Source: Pseudidiomarina halophila
GTDB lineage: Bacteria > Pseudomonadota > Gammaproteobacteria > Enterobacterales > Alteromonadaceae
Length of the DNA stretch: 64,000 nucleotides
Reading direction: 5' to 3'
Assembly (NCBI RefSeq): GCF_003987215.1
Contig: NZ_PIPW01000001.1
Location: forward strand, 868,001 to 932,000
The notes beneath the pieces are model-generated. The model ran no database searches. It saw nothing but the letters and a program-made list of their open reading frames with translations, and was not told the DNA's origin. Of this stretch, positions 16,475 through 26,017 are shown in pieces. Each line of letters starts with the position of its first letter. The first letter of the stretch is position 1. The translations under genes were made by a program, and so were the position numbers.

Positions 16475-17943
16475 GATTCGTCATCCCATTCACGACCATC
16501 CTGCGCCAGCAGCGCGACTGAAGCGACGGGACCCCAGGTTCCTGCCGGATAGGACTTAGGCGCTTCATCAACTTCTGACCATGCTGAACGAATTCCATCA
16601 ATCCAGCGCCAGGCATGTTCCACTTCTTCCCGATGCACAAACAGGTATTGATTGCCTTCAATGGCTTCCAGCAACAACCGTTCATAAGCATCCGCAATAC
16701 GCTTACTTTCAAAGGTTTCATAAAAGCTTAGGTCGAGCGTAGTGGGCTTCAGTTGCATGCGTTTACCAAGCCCCGGGATCTTATTCATCATCTGAATTTC
16801 GACGCCTTCGTCGGGCTGCAAACGAATGATCAAGCGGTTAGGTGGTAACTGACTTAAGGTTTCATGAAAAATATTATGCGGCTGAGCCTTGAAGGTGATC
16901 ACGACCTCGGTACGTTTTTGCGGCATACGTTTACCAGTGCGCAGGTAAAAAGGTACGCCAGACCAGCGCCAGTTGTCGATATGAGCTTTCAGGCCAACAA
17001 AGGTTTCGGTCTTGCTCTTACCACTGGCACCCTCTTCTTCCATGTAGCCAGGTACTTTTCGGTCGCCAACAAAGCCAGCAGCGTACTGACCACGCACGGT
17101 ATCTTCGCGGACATTGTTCTGGGTGATGGGCCGCAACGATTTGAGTACTTTTAGTTTTTCTTCGCGGATGCTGTCTGCATCAAGCCGGGTCGGCGGCTCC
17201 ATGGCAATCAGTGACATTACCTGTAATAAGTGGTTCTGCACCATATCGCGCAGCTGCCCGGCGTCATCATAATAGCCCCAGCGTCCTTCAACACCTACCT
17301 GCTCTGCGGCGGTGATCTGAATGTGGTCGATGGTGTTGTAATTCCAGTGATCGGAAAAAATCGAGTTGGCGAATCGCAAGGCTAATAAATTGAGAACGGT
17401 TTCTTTACCCAGGTAATGATCAATCCGATAGACCTGCGACTCGTCAAAATAACACGCCACGTGCTGATTGATCTTACGTGATGAGGCTAAATCATGGCCC
17501 AGAGGCTTCTCCAGAACGACCCGTGCTGGAGCCTGATTCAGCTCGATGCTGGCCAGACCGTCACAAATCACTGGGAATAAACTGGGTGGTGTTGCAAAAT
17601 AACAGATTGGCGTGCGCTGCTTGGGTGTCGCGAGCTCAGCTAACTCAGTGTAGGCGTCCAGGTCAGCCAGGTCGATGGCACAATAATGCAGCTTACTGGC
17701 AAAGCGTTGCCATACATCCTCGTCGATTTGTTCTTTAGTTACGAATTCTTTTAGACTCTGCTTTACGCGTTCACGGAAATCATCCGCCGATAGTGCTTCG
17801 CGCGCTACTCCGATGACACGGGAGTCTTCGTGCAAAAGTTCTGCCTTTTCAAGCTGATAAAGCGCTGGCAGTAACTTGCGCCGGGCCAGATCGCCGAGCG
17901 AACCAAATAGAATGAGATCGCAACATTCAGCAGCTGTTGTCAT
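16471..17943 (-). CDS. zwf: Glucose-6-phosphate 1-dehydrogenase
   Basis: Oxidises glucose 6-phosphate with NADP and opens the Entner-Doudoroff route. The 490-residue protein has the dinucleotide site LFGSLGDLARRKLLPALYQL (Ser in place of the more usual Ala or Gly), the substrate motif RIDHYLGKETVLNLLALRF and VLEKPLGHDL. A TTG at 17976 extends the frame, but AGAGGC seven bases before the ATG at 17943 decides the start. First gene of zwf-pgl-edd-glk-eda; a degenerate HexR-like site (17961-17975) and a perfect one (18021-18035) lie upstream. Confidence 0.97.
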   Translation of the reverse strand: MTTAAECCDLILFGSLGDLARRKLLPALYQLEKAELLHEDSRVIGVAREALSADDFRERVKQSLKEFVTKEQIDEDVWQRFASKLHYCAIDLADLDAYTELAELATPKQRTPICYFATPPSLFPVICDGLASIELNQAPARVVLEKPLGHDLASSRKINQHVACYFDESQVYRIDHYLGKETVLNLLALRFANSIFSDHWNYNTIDHIQITAAEQVGVEGRWGYYDDAGQLRDMVQNHLLQVMSLIAMEPPTRLDADSIREEKLKVLKSLRPITQNNVREDTVRGQYAAGFVGDRKVPGYMEEEGASGKSKTETFVGLKAHIDNWRWSGVPFYLRTGKRMPQKRTEVVITFKAQPHNIFHETLSQLPPNRLIIRLQPDEGVEIQMMNKIPGLGKRMQLKPTTLDLSFYETFESKRIADAYERLLLEAIEGNQYLFVHREEVEHAWRWIDGIRSAWSEVDEAPKSYPAGTWGPVASVALLAQDGREWDDES

Positions 17944-18020
17944 TATTTGCCTCTTGGTTATGTAATTTTGCAACAAATCAGCTAGGATGCTAACAGTGAA
18001 TTCTCGATAAATCCAATAAA

Positions 18021-18035
18021 TGTAATAAAATTACA
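18021..18035. promoter_or_regulatory. HexR operator between zwf and hexR
   Basis: TGTAATAAAATTACA, a full palindrome equal to the known HexR box (TGTAAT, three bases, ATTACA). It serves the divergent zwf operon and hexR. A weaker relative, TGTAATTTTGCAACA, lies at 17961-17975 just before zwf and may be a secondary site. HexR is known to release DNA on binding KDPG. Confidence 0.88.
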
Positions 18036-18058
18036 AAAGATAATCTGGAACATCAAAC

Positions 18059-18910
18059 ATGAACTTGCTTGAGAAACTGCACAGTGAAGTCGCCTCTTTA
18101 AGTAAATCGGAGCGTAAAGTCGCGGATGTCATCCTGGCTGACCCACAGGGTGCAATTCATAAAAGTATAGCCACGCTGGCTCAGCTTGCCGAAGTAAGTG
18201 AGCCGACGGTAAACCGGTTTTGCCGCACCTTAGGTACGAAAGGTTATCCAGATTTCAAACTCTTACTTGCCCAAAGCTTGGTCAAAGGAACTCCTTTTGT
18301 AAACCGTCACGTAGAACAAGATGACAGCACCGAGGATTTTACCGGTAAGATCTTCGAATCCACTATGGCGGCGCTCAACGTAACCCGCAAGCATATCGAC
18401 ATCGACCGTTTAGAGCAGGCAATTGAGGCCTTGAGTAACGCTACCAAGATTTCATTTTTCGGACTTGGTGCGTCGGCCTCAGTTGCCCATGACGCGCAGA
18501 ATAAGTTTCTGCGTTTTGATACGCCAGTGCTGTTTTCCGACGATGTCATGATGCAACGTATGGCAGCCATCAACTCAGGTCCCACCGATGTGCTGGTGTT
18601 TATCAGCCATACCGGCCGCACCAAAGCTCTGTGTGAAATTGCCGCCATCGCGCGTCAGACGCAAGCTACAGTGTTAGGGATTACCGCAGATCCAAGTCCG
18701 CTCGCCGACGAATGCTCGATCGTACTTTCCAGCCAGGTACCTGAAGACACCGATGTCTACATGCCAATGGCATCACGGATTGCACAACTGGTGTTGATTG
18801 ATGTCTTAATCACCGGCTATACCCTGCGCCGTGGACCAGATTTTCGTGACAAGTTGCGGCTGATAAAGGAAAGCTTACGCGATTCAAGGTTCGACAAACA
18901 TAAAGGCTAG
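18059..18910 (+). CDS. hexR: HexR, RpiR-family regulator of central carbon metabolism
   Basis: A 283-residue regulator: an N-terminal RpiR helix-turn-helix (residues about 1-77, SIATLAQLAEVSEPTVNRFCRTLG) and a SIS sugar-phosphate domain (about 120-260, ISFFGLGASASVAHDAQNKF and VFISHTGRTKAL). This matches HexR of Gammaproteobacteria, which represses zwf, edd, eda and gap and responds to KDPG. It is divergent from zwf with a perfect operator between, and two more operators follow before gap. Confidence 0.95.
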   Translation: MNLLEKLHSEVASLSKSERKVADVILADPQGAIHKSIATLAQLAEVSEPTVNRFCRTLGTKGYPDFKLLLAQSLVKGTPFVNRHVEQDDSTEDFTGKIFESTMAALNVTRKHIDIDRLEQAIEALSNATKISFFGLGASASVAHDAQNKFLRFDTPVLFSDDVMMQRMAAINSGPTDVLVFISHTGRTKALCEIAAIARQTQATVLGITADPSPLADECSIVLSSQVPEDTDVYMPMASRIAQLVLIDVLITGYTLRRGPDFRDKLRLIKESLRDSRFDKHKG

Positions 18911-18912
18911 GA

Positions 18913-18927
18913 TGTAATTATTTTACA
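18913..18927. promoter_or_regulatory. HexR operator 1 before gap
   Basis: TGTAATTATTTTACA, one mismatch from a perfect TGTAAT/ATTACA palindrome, immediately after the hexR stop. Confidence 0.75.
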
Positions 18928-18964
18928 TTTTCGCACTCACCCACTTGATCGTTTGCGGTTTCAG

Positions 18965-18979
18965 TGTAATTTTATTACA
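18965..18979. promoter_or_regulatory. HexR operator 2 before gap
   Basis: TGTAATTTTATTACA, a perfect palindrome 45 bases before the gap ATG. Its centre is 52 bp from that of operator 1, about five helical turns, so cooperative binding is possible. Confidence 0.87.
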
Positions 18980-19023
18980 TAATTTTATCTGTGAACCAGC
19001 AAAACTGATCAAGTGAGGACTTT

Positions 19024-20034
19024 ATGACCATTCGAGTCGCAATCAACGGCTTTGGCCGTATTGGTAAAAACATTCTGCGGGCATGGTGCGAGCGTAAACT
19101 GCACGACGACATCGAAATTGTGGCTATCAATGACCTCGGCGAACCCGCTATCCACGCCCACCTGCTTAAATTTGATTCGGTACACGGTATTTTTCCGGGG
19201 AATATTCAACAAAGTTCGAATACACTCACCATCAATGACAAGACCATCAAGCTTTTCAGTCAACGCGATCCGGCGCAACTTCCCTGGGGTGAGCTAAATA
19301 TTGATATCATATACGAATGTACTGGTTTGTTTACCGACCGTGAAGGTGCCTCAGCGCATCTGCAGGCAGGCGCACAGAAAGTTCTGATTTCAGCGCCTGC
19401 TAAAAATGCTGACGCCACTATAGTGTATGGCGTTAACCATCAACAACTTAGCCAGAATATGACGATTGTCTCCAATGCCTCCTGTACGACCAACTGTCTG
19501 GCTCCCATCGCCCAACCACTGCATCAGCAGCTCTGCATAGAATCAGGTGTGATGACCACCATTCATGCCTATACCAATGATCAAAACCTGCTAGACGCCT
19601 ATCACAGCGACCCGCAACGTGCGCGTGCTGCTGCGACTTCAATGATCCCATCAAAAACTGGCGCAGCAGCTGCAGTAGGACTCGTTATCCCCGAACTCCA
19701 GGGTCGCTTCGAAGGATTAGCTGTACGGGTCCCGACTCAAAATGTCTCACTGGTGGACTTATCTTTCATTGCCGGACGGCAAACCAATGTGGCTGAAGTA
19801 AATGACATTATTAGTAACGCGGCAAAACAGCAGCCGTTAGCTGATGTACTCAGCATTAACTCCCTGCCGCTGGTATCCATTGATTTTAATCACAACCCAA
19901 GCTCATCCGTGTTCGATACCAGCCAAACCCGCGTCAACGGCCGTCTGGTAAAGGTCATGGCCTGGTACGATAATGAGTGGGGCTTCAGCCAGCGCATGCT
20001 TGATACCACACTGGCCTGGTATAAACGCAACTAA
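19024..20034 (+). CDS. gap: Type I glyceraldehyde-3-phosphate dehydrogenase
   Basis: Oxidises glyceraldehyde 3-phosphate to 1,3-bisphosphoglycerate with NAD. The 336-residue protein has [16 protein letters not shown], an acidic residue after the second strand (VAINDLGEP) that favours NAD, the catalytic [12 protein letters not shown] and the ending [22 protein letters not shown] precedes the ATG. Two HexR operators upstream tie it to the Entner-Doudoroff genes, whose Eda step makes its substrate. A second, glycolytic gap gene may exist elsewhere. Confidence 0.95.
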   Translation: MTIRVAINGFGRIGKNILRAWCERKLHDDIEIVAINDLGEPAIHAHLLKFDSVHGIFPGNIQQSSNTLTINDKTIKLFSQRDPAQLPWGELNIDIIYECTGLFTDREGASAHLQAGAQKVLISAPAKNADATIVYGVNHQQLSQNMTIVSNASCTTNCLAPIAQPLHQQLCIESGVMTTIHAYTNDQNLLDAYHSDPQRARAAATSMIPSKTGAAAAVGLVIPELQGRFEGLAVRVPTQNVSLVDLSFIAGRQTNVAEVNDIISNAAKQQPLADVLSINSLPLVSIDFNHNPSSSVFDTSQTRVNGRLVKVMAWYDNEWGFSQRMLDTTLAWYKRN

Positions 20035-20119
20035 TCTGAGTTAAATCATTATCTTGACGATCTGATGCATAGTTTTTAAGCAGAGACGATTGACGCTCAG
20101 AAGTTCTTGTTCTATGGTA

Positions 20120-20133
20120 TGAAAGCGCTTACA
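20120..20133. promoter_or_regulatory. LacI-type operator before the GH16 gene
   Basis: TGAAAGCGCTTACA differs by one base from the perfect palindrome at 29825-29838. It lies 81 bases before the GH16 start. The AAGCGCTT core is typical of LacI-family sites, and the LacI gene at 32626 is the likely user. Confidence 0.72.
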
Positions 20134-20213
20134 TTATAGCAAATCGTAAGCTTCGGCGTGACGATTACAGAACAACAACAGAACAACGCGAGTAAACAAT
20201 CAGGAACTCAGTT

Positions 20214-22856
20214 ATGCACAACACAATAATAAAAAAGAGTCACATTGCGGCTCTCTTTGTAACGCTTGGCCTTGCCGGATGTGGTGGTGGTAGCGATGTA
20301 AAGACCAATTCGGACTTTGACGCAATCGATACCACTGCACCGGTAAGTGACTGGCAGTTGGTTTGGAGTGACGAATTTTCCGGCAGCTCTGTCAACACGA
20401 ATAAATGGAATTTCGAGGTCAACTGTCAGGGTGGCGGGAACCAGGAGCAGCAGTGCTATACGGACAGTTCTGCCAATGCGTTTGTTTCTAACGACACGCT
20501 CAAGATCGTCGCTCTGCCCGCAGACGAAGGAGCTGAAAAACCTTACACATCAGCACGCCTGAATAGTAAATACAAAGGCGACTTTACCTACGGCCGCATT
20601 GAAGTACGTGCGAAAATGCCGTATGGACAAGGTTCATGGCCGGCAGTCTGGATGTTTCCAACAGACGAAGTTTACGGCGGTTGGCCAAACTCAGGTGAAA
20701 TCGATATCGTCGAAGCAGTCAACCTGAAAACCGAAGACGACGAAGGTAACCTTGAGTCAAAGGTTTACGGTACCTTGCATTACGGTCGTGACGCGCCAAA
20801 CAACTCGTCATCAGGTAAAGCCTACACCCTGCCCGGCGGTGAGAATCCGGCTGACGATTTCCACACCTACACTATTGAATGGCAGGAAGGTGAAATTCGC
20901 TGGTACGTTGACGGCTATTTGTATCAAACCCAAATGCAGTCGCTTGTTCGCTACAACAGTAAAGGCGAAGCTGTTGGCCTGCGTCATCGCGGCTGGTTTG
21001 CCGAGTTCTTTAATCAAGCCACGGGCGAACTGGAAACCGTGTATGACGCGGCACCCTTTGATCAGCGGTTTCATTTAATCATGAACTTAGCGGTCGGTGG
21101 CACCTGGCCCGAGAACGTGAATAACTTAGGCGTCGATCCGGAAGCTTTTGCTAATGGCCAGACCTTCGAAATTGATTACGTTCGGGTTTACGAATGTGCG
21201 CAAAATCCGCAAACGGGTCGTGGTTGCGAAACTATTCGCGCTGGCTATAAAGACGAAGAAACTCTGGTTGAGGGTGAAGCTCCAATCCCCTCACCCCCTT
21301 CGGACGGTATCGCCCGTAACTTAACTATTTTTGACGGTACGCCTAATCCAAACTGGCCGGCATGGGACTGCTGTGGCGGTTCAACTCCAGAGATTGTTGA
21401 GGATCCAGAAGCCGGTAACGCCTATCGCTTTACCGTGGGTTCCGCGCCGACAGTTAACGGTTTTATCAGCCGTGCTGCGTTTATCACCGATCCCAACGGC
21501 ACGCCATCACCATTTGATGCTTCACCGATCCTGGAAACCGGTTCAGTAAGCTTTGATATGAAAGTGGTGTCACAACCTGCCAACCCGGATTCTACCTGGC
21601 TGTTCAAGGTAGAGAGCAATGAAGGCTCAACTTTCGCTGAACTTCCGATCTCAGCAAGCAGCGAAGGCGTCTCACCGGTTGCTGGTGAATGGCAAACCTA
21701 TACGTTCCCACTGCAAATGCTTTCCGATGCAGGTCTTGATGTCTCAGCCATAGATGTAGTTATGGTCTTCCCTGCCTGGGGTACCGGAGAAGGTGCGGAA
21801 TATCTACTCACTAATGTCGAGATTGCGGCGCCTGAAGGCCCTTCACCCGAATTAGTGTTATTCGGCGACACAGAAAACCCTGAGTGGCCACTGTGGGACT
21901 GCTGTGGCGGAACCACGCCAAGCGTTGTCGATGATCAGGAGCGCGGCTCAGTAGCAGAATTTTCAATCGGCGCAACGCCAACGGTCATGGGCTTTAAACC
22001 ACCGGATGGCAGTGGTATTCAGTTCGATGCATCAGCTATTCAAATTGAAGGTGTGGTGCAATTCGATATGAAAGTTGTCAGTCCGCCAGCAGGACCTGAT
22101 GCAGTCTGGAAGTTTAAGATCGAATCCGATGGCGCCTCAACTGCAGTTGAAGTTGATTTGGCAACAGGTAACGCCGGCACTGCGCCTGTTATCGGTGAGT
22201 GGACCACTTATACCTTCCCATTACAGACATTAAGCGACTTGGGTCTAGATGTGTCAGCAATCGATGTCGTCATGATCTTCCCTGCCTGGGGCACTGGCGA
22301 GGGCGCTGTCTATCGTGTCGATGAAGCGCGTATTTATAACCCTAGCGCTGGCAATGACGGTCTGACCGTATTCGAAAATAACATCGCTTCTGGCTGGTCA
22401 TTGTGGGACTGCTGTGCCGGCACCACGCCACAAGTCGTTGACGCTGGTGCGCCTTATGGCTCAGTCGCGCAGTTTGAAATTCCCGGCTGGCCTGAAACAG
22501 TGCTTGGTTTCCTGGCCGAAGAAGGAGTCTCTTATGATGCTTCTCCGCTGGTGGCAAACGGCGCAGTGAGTTTTGACATGCGCATTGTTACTGCGCCAAG
22601 TGGCGGTGAAACCGACTGGTTCTTTAAACTTGAATCGACCGGTGCAGCAACAGCTGTTGAATTACCCTTAGCTGCAGGTAACTACGACCAGGCTCCAGTA
22701 GTCGGTGAATGGGCGCGTTATAACTTCCCGCTGCAAGATTTATTCGATGCGGGTCTCGATATCAGTGATATCAACGTCATTATGGTCTTCCCCGCCTGGG
22801 GTACCGGCCAGGGCGTGGTCTATCAGATTGATAACGTTGAAATTGCAAACTTTTAA
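20214..22856 (+). CDS. GH16 beta-glucanase (laminarinase-like) lipoprotein with three C-terminal repeats
   Basis: An 880-residue surface or periplasmic lipoprotein (lipobox LAG-C23). The GH16 domain spans about residues 40-330: WSDEFSG, FTYGRIEVRAKMPYGQGSWPAVWMFP in two parts, and the catalytic ExDxxE with E162, D164 and E167. The sequence fits endo-beta-1,3(-1,4)-glucanases. Three repeats of about 165 residues follow (near 370-543, 547-715 and 716-880). Each begins with a W-D-C-C-(G/A)-G-(S/T)-T-P motif and ends with GEW...FPLQ...DVxxVMxFPAWGTGxG. They look like beta-sandwich, probably glucan-binding, domains. It starts a locus under a LacI-type operator and is 33 bases from the TonB receptor gene. 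Confidence 0.92.
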   Translation: MHNTIIKKSHIAALFVTLGLAGCGGGSDVKTNSDFDAIDTTAPVSDWQLVWSDEFSGSSVNTNKWNFEVNCQGGGNQEQQCYTDSSANAFVSNDTLKIVALPADEGAEKPYTSARLNSKYKGDFTYGRIEVRAKMPYGQGSWPAVWMFPTDEVYGGWPNSGEIDIVEAVNLKTEDDEGNLESKVYGTLHYGRDAPNNSSSGKAYTLPGGENPADDFHTYTIEWQEGEIRWYVDGYLYQTQMQSLVRYNSKGEAVGLRHRGWFAEFFNQATGELETVYDAAPFDQRFHLIMNLAVGGTWPENVNNLGVDPEAFANGQTFEIDYVRVYECAQNPQTGRGCETIRAGYKDEETLVEGEAPIPSPPSDGIARNLTIFDGTPNPNWPAWDCCGGSTPEIVEDPEAGNAYRFTVGSAPTVNGFISRAAFITDPNGTPSPFDASPILETGSVSFDMKVVSQPANPDSTWLFKVESNEGSTFAELPISASSEGVSPVAGEWQTYTFPLQMLSDAGLDVSAIDVVMVFPAWGTGEGAEYLLTNVEIAAPEGPSPELVLFGDTENPEWPLWDCCGGTTPSVVDDQERGSVAEFSIGATPTVMGFKPPDGSGIQFDASAIQIEGVVQFDMKVVSPPAGPDAVWKFKIESDGASTAVEVDLATGNAGTAPVIGEWTTYTFPLQTLSDLGLDVSAIDVVMIFPAWGTGEGAVYRVDEARIYNPSAGNDGLTVFENNIASGWSLWDCCAGTTPQVVDAGAPYGSVAQFEIPGWPETVLGFLAEEGVSYDASPLVANGAVSFDMRIVTAPSGGETDWFFKLESTGAATAVELPLAAGNYDQAPVVGEWARYNFPLQDLFDAGLDISDINVIMVFPAWGTGQGVVYQIDNVEIANF

Positions 22857-22889
22857 CGCGTACGACAACAGAAACGGAATAAAACAATT

Positions 22890-25800
22890 ATGAAAACCAT
22901 TACGTTTATGAAAAGTCCGGTCGCTGCAGCAATCTCCCTGGTACTTACAGCAGGTCTAATTGCGCCCGTATATGCACAGGACAATGCTCAAAATAACGAG
23001 CAAGAGCAAGAACAGACCCAGCAACAGCAATCGGCTCAACAAACCGGTCAGGAAGAAGCGGTAGAAGTCATTAAAGTACGGGGTATCCGTGGTAGTCTGG
23101 CTCGCTCCGTCGATTTCAAACGCAATAGTAGTGGCGTTGTTGACGCCATTAGTGCGGAAGAAATGGGAAAATTCCCTGACACCAACCTGGCTGAATCGTT
23201 ACAACGCATTACCGGTGTATCGGTCAGCCGGGTCAATGGTGAAGGTAGTCAGATCACGGTGAGGGGCTTCGGTCCTGACTTCAACCTGATTACCTTGAAC
23301 GGACGGCAAATGCCGGGTACCGGTAACACCCGTTCGTACAATCTGGAAAACCTGTCGTCAGAGGGTGTAAGTGCGCTTGAGGTGTACAAAACCGCAAGAG
23401 CAGCACTGCCTAGTGGCGGTCTGGGTGCGACTGTTAATATCGTCACCACTCGCCCTCTCGAGCGCCCCGGCGAAGCCTTTTCCATTATGGCCAAAGGCAT
23501 GCATGATACTTCGGTGGAGAAAGGTGACGACATCACTCCCGAAATAGCAGCTGTTTATAGTAACAGTTTTGCAGATGACACCTTTGGTGTCGCCTTCTCT
23601 TTCTCCAACTACCGTCGCGACTTCCAGGTACAACGGGCGAATATTCAGGGTTGGCAGGCCAACGTCGGTTTACCCGACCTGGCTGAAGGCGAATTTATTG
23701 ACCCACGTCCGGTCGATGAGGAAGGCAACCGCATCGGTAATCATTTCTTCCCGAAAGATATGAACTACGGAATTGAAGATCTCAGCCAGGAACGGACAAA
23801 CGGTCAACTGACCTTACAGTTTGCGCCAATTCGCGATCTGATGATCACCGCTGACTACACGGCGAGCCGCTCGCTCACTGGCCGCACCGCTTTCGGCTGG
23901 GGGATCTGGAATGAGTTTGGTGGCAATATCAACTCCTACGAACTGGATGAGAATGGGACAGCACTGTACGCCGATATCTCCGGTAATGACGGTTCTTTTA
24001 CTGCAGAGAAAGGCACCACTGAAGTTAAGGCTGAGTCTGTTGGCCTGAATATTACCTATGACGTCAACAATGACTTAAAACTTTGGTTCGACGCTCATGA
24101 TTCAAGTAATGAAACCGATGACGGCGTCGACCCGGGCAGCAACTTTTTTGGTCAGGTGATTTTGGGTTCAGATCAACTGAACTCAAAAATCTACGACTAC
24201 CGTACCGGTGAAATACCACAAGTCCTGATTAACTGGGCCAACGGCACCAACGAGCTGATGCCAAGTGAAATTGACTCAAACTTTAGTCAGTTTTTCCGGC
24301 GTCCGGGCGAGTCGACGGTGAAACAGTACCAGTTCAAATCGGAGTGGTTTAACAACGGAACTTTTGATCTACCCTTGGTTAAAGTGACTGCTGGCCTGTC
24401 ACGTACCGACCAGACCTTTGGCGGTTATACAGCCTGGAGCGGCTTAGAAGGTGGTCCGGGATTCAATCCGTCATTTGCCTTTATCTTCCCGGATGGGATG
24501 TTTACCCGTAATGACACCGGTGATTTTCTCGATCAGTTTGCCGGTGGCGGTAGCGATTTGTTAACCAACTACTATTACACCTACGACTTTGATGAAGCAG
24601 TTGCCCGCCAGCGTGCCTACCTGACCGAAGCGCTTATGGGCAGCGACGCTTATTTAGCAGACCCATTTAGCAACGGGATCGACAGTCAGTCTGGCGTCAA
24701 TGAAGTTACCGATGCAATCTTTATTCAGTCCGATTGGGACTTTGAGATCGCTGGCTACTATTCGCAACTGAATGTTGGCGTTCGCTACGAACAAACCGAT
24801 GTCAGCAGTACCACCAAACAACGGGTTGAGCGTCAGGTCAACTGGGTCAGTGCATCAGAATGGATCATGCAATACGAACCGGAAGATCAAGCGAGCTTCT
24901 TAACCCTGAATGGTGAACATGACGTATTCTTACCAATGTTTGACCTGAAGGTTGAGTTAGCACCAGACCTTATCGGCCGTTTCTCTTACGGTAAATCCAT
25001 CACCCGCGCACCTTTAGGTGCATTAGCCGGTGGCCGCTCCTTAAGCGGTAGTCCAAAACCTGGCTCACGTGTGGGTGGTCAGGGTAATACCAACCTACTG
25101 CCCTATGAGTCTACCAACTTCGACGTTGCGCTTGAGTACTACTACGGGCCGGCAAGTTATGCTTCGATTGGTTACTTCCGTAAAGACGTGGATAACTTCA
25201 TTCAGAACACCATCACCGAAATCACTATTGATGGCCTGCATGACATTTTCCAGGGACCTCGTTATCAGGAGGCAATTGCCTCACTTGAAGCCCGTAACGA
25301 ACAGGCCACAAGCACAGCGATTTTTGAAGAAATGTTGGCGCTTGGATATGGCAACGGCGAAGGCGTGATTGAGCCAAACTCCGATGATCCTCTGATTGTC
25401 TGGAACATTACCCAGCCGAGCAATACCGATAGCAAAATGGTTGAAGGCGTTGAAATGGCCGTACAACACGTGTTTGGCGAAAGTGGCTTTGGTTTAGGCG
25501 CCAACGCAACCGTCGTCGACGGCGATGTTGAGTTTGATACGGATAGCCTGACCCAACAAGCACCACTGACGGGATTAAGTAACTCAGCAAACTTCCAGGC
25601 TTTCTATGAAAAGCATGGCTTTTCAGTCAAAGTTACTTATGCCTGGCGCGACAGTTACCTGATTGGTGTGGGTCAGGCACAAGGTTCCGCTGATGCTCCT
25701 CCACAGTATGCCCGTGAATACGGCCAGTGGGACATGAGTGTGAATTATGACATCACCGATCGCTTTACAGTCTTCTTCGAAGGTATCAACCTGAACAATG

Positions 25801-25895
25801 AGACTGAGCAAGGATACGGACGGTATGAAGAACAGTTCCTCTTCGCCCGTCAGTATGGTCCGCGGTACTCGTTGGGAGCTAGATATAGCTTCTGA
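22890..25895 (+). CDS. TonB-dependent receptor for beta-glucan oligosaccharides
   Basis: A 1001-residue outer-membrane receptor. Signal peptide (to VYAQ), a Q/E-rich linker, a TonB box-like VEVIKVRGIRGSL, a plug domain (SAEEMGKFPDTNLAESLQ, VSRVNGEGSQITVRGFG, FNLITLNGRQMPG) and a 22-strand barrel ending in aromatic F (YSLGARYSF). This class, common in Alteromonas-like bacteria, imports oligosaccharides with energy from TonB. It probably shares a transcript with the GH16 gene. The substrate is inferred from neighbours. A two-way terminator follows. Confidence 0.93.
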   Translation: MKTITFMKSPVAAAISLVLTAGLIAPVYAQDNAQNNEQEQEQTQQQQSAQQTGQEEAVEVIKVRGIRGSLARSVDFKRNSSGVVDAISAEEMGKFPDTNLAESLQRITGVSVSRVNGEGSQITVRGFGPDFNLITLNGRQMPGTGNTRSYNLENLSSEGVSALEVYKTARAALPSGGLGATVNIVTTRPLERPGEAFSIMAKGMHDTSVEKGDDITPEIAAVYSNSFADDTFGVAFSFSNYRRDFQVQRANIQGWQANVGLPDLAEGEFIDPRPVDEEGNRIGNHFFPKDMNYGIEDLSQERTNGQLTLQFAPIRDLMITADYTASRSLTGRTAFGWGIWNEFGGNINSYELDENGTALYADISGNDGSFTAEKGTTEVKAESVGLNITYDVNNDLKLWFDAHDSSNETDDGVDPGSNFFGQVILGSDQLNSKIYDYRTGEIPQVLINWANGTNELMPSEIDSNFSQFFRRPGESTVKQYQFKSEWFNNGTFDLPLVKVTAGLSRTDQTFGGYTAWSGLEGGPGFNPSFAFIFPDGMFTRNDTGDFLDQFAGGGSDLLTNYYYTYDFDEAVARQRAYLTEALMGSDAYLADPFSNGIDSQSGVNEVTDAIFIQSDWDFEIAGYYSQLNVGVRYEQTDVSSTTKQRVERQVNWVSASEWIMQYEPEDQASFLTLNGEHDVFLPMFDLKVELAPDLIGRFSYGKSITRAPLGALAGGRSLSGSPKPGSRVGGQGNTNLLPYESTNFDVALEYYYGPASYASIGYFRKDVDNFIQNTITEITIDGLHDIFQGPRYQEAIASLEARNEQATSTAIFEEMLALGYGNGEGVIEPNSDDPLIVWNITQPSNTDSKMVEGVEMAVQHVFGESGFGLGANATVVDGDVEFDTDSLTQQAPLTGLSNSANFQAFYEKHGFSVKVTYAWRDSYLIGVGQAQGSADAPPQYAREYGQWDMSVNYDITDRFTVFFEGINLNNETEQGYGRYEEQFLFARQYGPRYSLGARYSF

Positions 25896-25958
25896 TGAGT
25901 GTCAGGACACAGGTTTGAGCAAACCTGAAACGAAGAAAGAAACGACCCTGGAACTGAA

Positions 25959-25987
25959 GAAAAGCCTGCGTAAGCAGGCTTTTTTTT
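25959..25987. terminator. Bidirectional terminator between TonB receptor and GH3 genes
   Basis: Stem AAAGCCTGC / GCAGGCTTT with a GTAA loop and eight T after it on the plus strand; the minus strand has four T. It separates two convergent genes. Confidence 0.88.
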
Positions 25988-26017
25988 GGAAGGAAGAAAG
26001 CTAAAGTTAATATGCAA

